DNA of 64,000 nt from Heterostelium multicystogenum (Eukaryota; Evosea; Eumycetozoa; Acytosteliales; Acytosteliaceae). The stretch is taken from assembly GCA_003667245.1 (NCBI GenBank), contig RCNN01000029.1, positions 1 through 64,000 of the forward strand. The letters are read 5' to 3'. Below are positions 60,356-64,000 of the stretch, piece after piece (within the stretch, counting starts at the first letter, position 1; every line of letters begins with the position of its first letter). The notes under the pieces are model-generated. The model searched no databases, was not told where the DNA came from, and saw nothing but the letters and a program-made list of their open reading frames with translations. The translations under genes were made by a program, and so were the position numbers.

Positions 60356-61599
60356 ATGTCTGTAACAGTGAATTCGAAGGATCTCAATTCTATTCATAGC
60401 TTTATTAATACAACCTATCCTCAATATTTAAGTGATCACCCCAATCTAAAGCACGATATCTTCAATTTAGGATTGCGGTTGAGTTCTGTCTGCCGATTTG
60501 CTGTAACACCTCATTTAAATTTGAAGTCTAATCAAATATTAGAATCATTCGATAGAATACCAATAGATTATAAACACATAATCATTTATTACTCAGGTCA
60601 TGGTTCAACTGACGATTATGGTAAATACACCCACTTGAATAATAAATCTTATTATTAATATACTTGTTAATAGGTGAACAATATATATATGGAAGTGATG
60701 GTGTCAAGGTTACGATGACAGAAATCACCCAGAAACTTAAAAGAATAGTGGGTTTTAAACTATAGGTGTTTGATTGTTGTCGCACAAACTCATCGCCCCA
60801 ACTAACATACAGTACAAGAATTCCGGAAGTTGAAAGTATGTTTTATAGAATCTAGATTACATTTACTCGAGAAGTATACTTACTTATTGTCCAAACAATT
60901 AAGATTTAGGAGTCATATTCTCATGCTTATTAAACAATTATTCTTATGTCTATTCACTCACTTCTTGGTAAGACAAATCAGTGAACCATCATCAGAAGAT
61001 ATGGAGGTTTGAGATTTAATTTATGTGATATGTTAGAAAATGAAAGAAGAAATCAAGGATTTACAGGTTCCATTCCAATACTTTACATCAGATTACAGAT
61101 TCGTTTTGAGACCTAAAAATAGTCCATGCCAGTCAATACACACAATGGACAACATCATCAACTTTTGTGTACCAAAAGAGGGTCTGGCACACACATTCAT
61201 ATGCCAATGTAATCAAAAACATCCTATCATATGTCTATCAAATATTTTCGAAAAATCATCACTCCACTTCCTGTAAGATTATGTACAATGGATACAGTGT
61301 TCACAAATGTCAGATGGACCAGTAGTCCATTTCTCACATGAACATGTGCTCTACAAGAATAATTCAACATATACTAAAAGAGCTTGTGATTCATGCCTGA
61401 GGGAAATGCATGGAATCCATTTCCGAACGCAATTTAGATTTGATAAAGTGGACAAAAAAGAACAAAGAATTTAACAGATTCTTATTCGAGGTATTGTGCT
61501 TTCTGTGATCTAGATCTCTGTCATCAAAAAGAAACTGGATACTATTATATGTGTATCTCGTGTAAGGATTCTCTTTGCTACTCATGCACTTTTATTTAA
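60356..61599 (+). CDS. Caspase-like (peptidase C14) protein with C-terminal Cys/His-rich region
   Basis: Starts MSVTVNSKDLNSIHSF. IDYKHIIIYYSGHGSTDDYG is the caspase/metacaspase strand with catalytic His in SGHG. After an intron at about 60623-60673, VTMTEITQKLKRIVG leads to VFDCCRTNSSPQLTYSTR, which carries the catalytic Cys in DCCR. An in-frame TAG sits directly between these two parts at about 60763. The large-subunit end and small subunit continue as LFTHFLVRQISEPSSEDMEV and EEIKDLQVPFQYF. The C-terminus is Cys/His-rich: CQCNQKHPIICLSN, HFSHEHVLYKN, RACDSCLREMHGIHF, YCAFCDLDLCHQKETGYYY, CISCKDSLCYSC, resembling C1/DC1-type zinc modules. Several frame changes (60910-60940, 61020, 61270, 61470). 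Pseudogene or draft errors; both possible. Confidence 0.6.
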
Positions 61600-62094
61600 C
61601 GATAAAAAACGTAATAAATAAAATGTATATAGATTCAAATAGTAATAGGACTCTGTTTTGAGTTGATTTTTTAATGAGAAGCATCTATTAATCTCCATTT
61701 TAGGGCTATTATCAACTAATACAAAAACACATTTTTTATTATTTTGATAAACTTACTTGGAAGAATGAAATAATTTCATCATGTCTCCGAAGAATTGAAA
61801 CATGATGTTTCATCAACTTCCTAACTTCAAAGTTTTTTAATAAATGACTTTTCGATTCGAAAAAATATGATTGCTAAAAGTGCTAATTTGGTGTGTGTTA
61901 TGGAATCAATGGAATGTTTAATTGATTGCCTTCTTTCAAGTTTTTACATAATCGAAACCAAATTAAAAATGGAATCAAAGTTAACTTTGTTAAATTAAAG
62001 AAACTATAAAAGAGATAAAATGTAAATCATTTTAAATATCAACAAAAAACAAAATTCTAAACTGTTAATATTAAATACAAATTATTATTCAAAA
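61600..62094. other. Intergenic
   Basis: AT-rich promoter-type spacer before the GST gene. Nothing recognised. Confidence 0.55.
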
Positions 62095-62692
62095 ATGACA
62101 ACAACTTTATATTACTTAGATGGCAGAGGACGTGCTGAAACAATTCGTTTCATTCTTAAGCTCAAGGGTATTGCCTTCAATGATGTCAGATTGAAAGGAA
62201 TTCCTGAAGATTTGAAAGAAAAAGCACCATTTGGACAGGTGCCATACTACGAAGATGAGAATATTAAATTATCTCAATCACTTTCCATTGAGTCCTATTT
62301 GGCCGAGATACATGGACTTGCTGGTCAAACACCAGTTGAACGTGCATTGATCAGTCAATTCGTTCATGCTACCCAGGATGTGTACAATCCCTATTTTCGT
62401 GCTAACGATGAAGCCAGCAATACAAAGTTTAAAAATAGAGATCGCACCCAAATTCTTACAAAGATTTGAGCAACATTTGAAACTGGCTGGTGGTGAATAC
62501 TTTGTTGGAAACAGATTAACACACGCTGATATCTCAGTTTTTGCATTACTAGACTATTTCCATCAGCAAACTCAAAATAATTTATTGGAGGTTCTAGCAC
62601 CATTTACTTTGTTACAACAGTATTATAATAAGATTGCATCTATACCTAATATTTCAGAACATATCAGAACCAGACCAAAGACTAGATTATAA
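62095..62692 (+). CDS. Sigma-type glutathione S-transferase
   Basis: About 198 residues, the normal GST length, no intron. The N-terminal thioredoxin fold has the catalytic Tyr in TLYYLDGRGRAETIRF, the cis-Pro in APFGQVPYYEDE and the SQS motif for the glutathione gamma-Glu (IKLSQSLSIESYLAE). The C-terminal helical domain has YFVGNRLTHADISVFALLDY, the conserved GST N-capping box, and ends RTRPKTRL. One base shift near 62432-62440, at a run of A, separates the two domains into different frames. Sigma-class members detoxify electrophiles or isomerise prostaglandin-like lipids; the substrate here is not known. Confidence 0.9.
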
Positions 62693-63810
62693 ACTATGTA
62701 AAATAAACTATTGATTTTGTTTGAATCTTAAACACTCAAGACTAATGTACAGTTGGAACCAAACCACTTCAAGGATTTCTTCTATTTTGAAAATGCTTTT
62801 CCAAAGATGGATTGACATTCTTTTGTATTTCTATCAAATCTATTTTTTAAAAAAGCCACATTTTTGATCATCAAAGTAGAAGCTTATTTCTTTTTATACA
62901 TTGATAATCCAATATTTCCTTCACTATAAAGAAGATATCTCATCCTTAATAATTTGATATTATTTGATAGGGTATTCATAAATACTAGTTGGATCACTTG
63001 CAGAATGGTATCATATTATTACTACTTTGGAAGACTTTCAAAATAATGAGCTAATCAATATAAGAATTGGAATAACTCTCACTTTTAATGCTTGGTTTAG
63101 TATCATTGTGCTCTATCACCATTGGAAGCTAGGGAAGCATGGATGAATTGTGATGAGAGATAGGATTGGAGAGGTTTTGGAAGATGGAATATAAATATTG
63201 GCTTTATTGAATGGAGTGTGGAGACTTCTGGAGTAAACTGAACTGAGAGAAACTTTTCATTGCTATTGGATCATTCTGCCGATTCATTAGCTATTTTGTA
63301 AATATTGTATCTCAGAAACTTTGTCTCTTTGTTTTAAAAAGTTGTAAGTTTCTGAGAAACTCATCTTTCTGTTATGTATTTCTGTCTTTGGCTCAGTTCA
63401 GAATTTGTTATTTAATAGTTTGAATGATGAAGACTCACAAAGATGCCCAGGCACGTTTGGTTCTGATGATACCCACCATGATATTCTTAATCATAAATTG
63501 AAGAAAAACTCTATTCCAAAAACAAAGATTAGAAGATTCACAAAAATATCAGATTTATTGGTAATTCTAATAAATATCATTTTGAGGTTTTAAAAATCTT
63601 CCAAGTCTTGAAGAACAAAGATCTTGTCGTTTTTTTTCGAATTGGAAGCACTACACTTGTGGTTGTGAGATCTTTTGGTATTTTTAGTCAAAATTTGTTT
63701 AGAATCACTTTTAGTTTTTTTAAAAAAGATCAATCCAAAATACGTCATCATCTTGACTTTATCTATTACTTTTCTCTCCCTTTATACATATAATTTTAAC
63801 AATCTAAAGA
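62693..63810. other. Intergenic
   Basis: AT-rich, 1.1 kb. A 62-codon frame at 63405-63593 lacks a good start and homology. No supported gene. Confidence 0.5.
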
Positions 63811-64000
63811 ATGAGGCATCATCCAAGTATTGGTGGATTAATCGCTACAAATATATTGTTCTTAATTGCCATCGTAGGTTCTTTAGCAGGACCATGGTAC
63901 CATATTTCCTCTGAATTGGTCTTGTCAAATACTCGAACTTATATGATCTCTATAGAACTAAAGTAAGTACAATAATAGTTATAATATTAAAAGAAATTAA
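63811..64000 (+). CDS. Four-TM membrane protein, copy 3 (cut by window end)
   Basis: First exon only, about 63811-63962, ending before GTAAGT. TM1 is LIATNILFLIAIVGSLAGPW, closely like ISVIGSLAGVWYEV of copy 1. The loop ends KYSNLYDLYRTK immediately before the intron, parallel to SQYNLYKNR in copy 1. One T appears missing near 63916, so the frame as given stops matching after ISSEL. The rest lies outside the window. Confidence 0.65.

Noticed and set aside
63405..63593. Plus-strand frame with CPGTFGSDDTHHD
   Set aside because: Start is not ATG, no recognisable domain, no splice partner found.
1..64000. Programmed ribosomal frameshifting as an explanation of the frame switches
   Set aside because: The shifts are in different directions and contexts, many per gene and in housekeeping genes; no common slippery heptamer or downstream structure is seen.
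1..64000. CRISPR array, bacterial operon or prophage
   Set aside because: Spliceosomal introns, dictyostelid-type low-complexity proteins and absence of spaced direct repeats rule these out.

Overview
The window looks like nuclear DNA of a dictyostelid social amoeba (Amoebozoa). Spacers are very AT-rich. Genes carry short GT..AG introns of roughly 40-100 nt with AT-rich interiors. Proteins have Asn, Gln and Thr tracts. The gene set is eukaryotic and dictyostelid in style: TACC, kelch-SAM, B-box-kelch and short ankyrin proteins, next to conserved housekeeping genes. Coding DNA is less AT-extreme than I would expect for D. discoideum, so another dictyostelid is likelier. This is inference from composition and gene content.

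Layout. 1-14 kb: sec13 (partial) and vps4 on minus, a SIKE/FGFR1OP2-like coiled-coil gene and a large Q/N-rich TIG-ankyrin protein on plus, then a neurochondrin-family gene on minus. 14-30 kb: a small membrane protein, kelch-SAM protein, METTL13-like methyltransferase, B-box-kelch protein, a divergent Tes-type radical-SAM homologue, a cytochrome b5-like protein, RNA polymerase I subunit A49, beta-ureidopropionase and a glycerophosphocholine acyltransferase. 30-46 kb: an amidohydrolase, a GH20-like protein with a replaced catalytic Glu, a cyclin-like gene, a LYAR-type winged helix protein, ribosomal protein S12, TACC with five internal repeats, a TPR protein with a C-terminal membrane segment and an ankyrin protein. 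46-64 kb is gene-poor and accessory in character: an aftiphilin/synergin-like protein, three members of a four-TM family, two copies of an unknown family, a caspase-like gene with Cys/His-rich tail, and a sigma-type GST, separated by AT-rich gaps of up to 2.5 kb.

A strong overall property is that many conserved proteins run through two or three reading frames, with the switch usually at a mononucleotide run (sec13, neurochondrin, pyd3, A49, GST and others). Other genes (vps4, rps12, the TPR and ankyrin proteins) are intact. Single-base errors in a draft assembly are the simplest reading, so broken frames here should not be taken as pseudogenes without raw reads.

The genes do not form one pathway. 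Shared themes are membrane traffic (Sec13, Vps4, aftiphilin/synergin-like), microtubule/centrosome function (TACC) and RNA/ribosome production (A49, S12, LYAR-type). The observations I would follow first are the eukaryotic Tes-like protein without a radical-SAM cysteine motif, the caspase-Cys/His gene, and the small lineage families between 51 and 64 kb.
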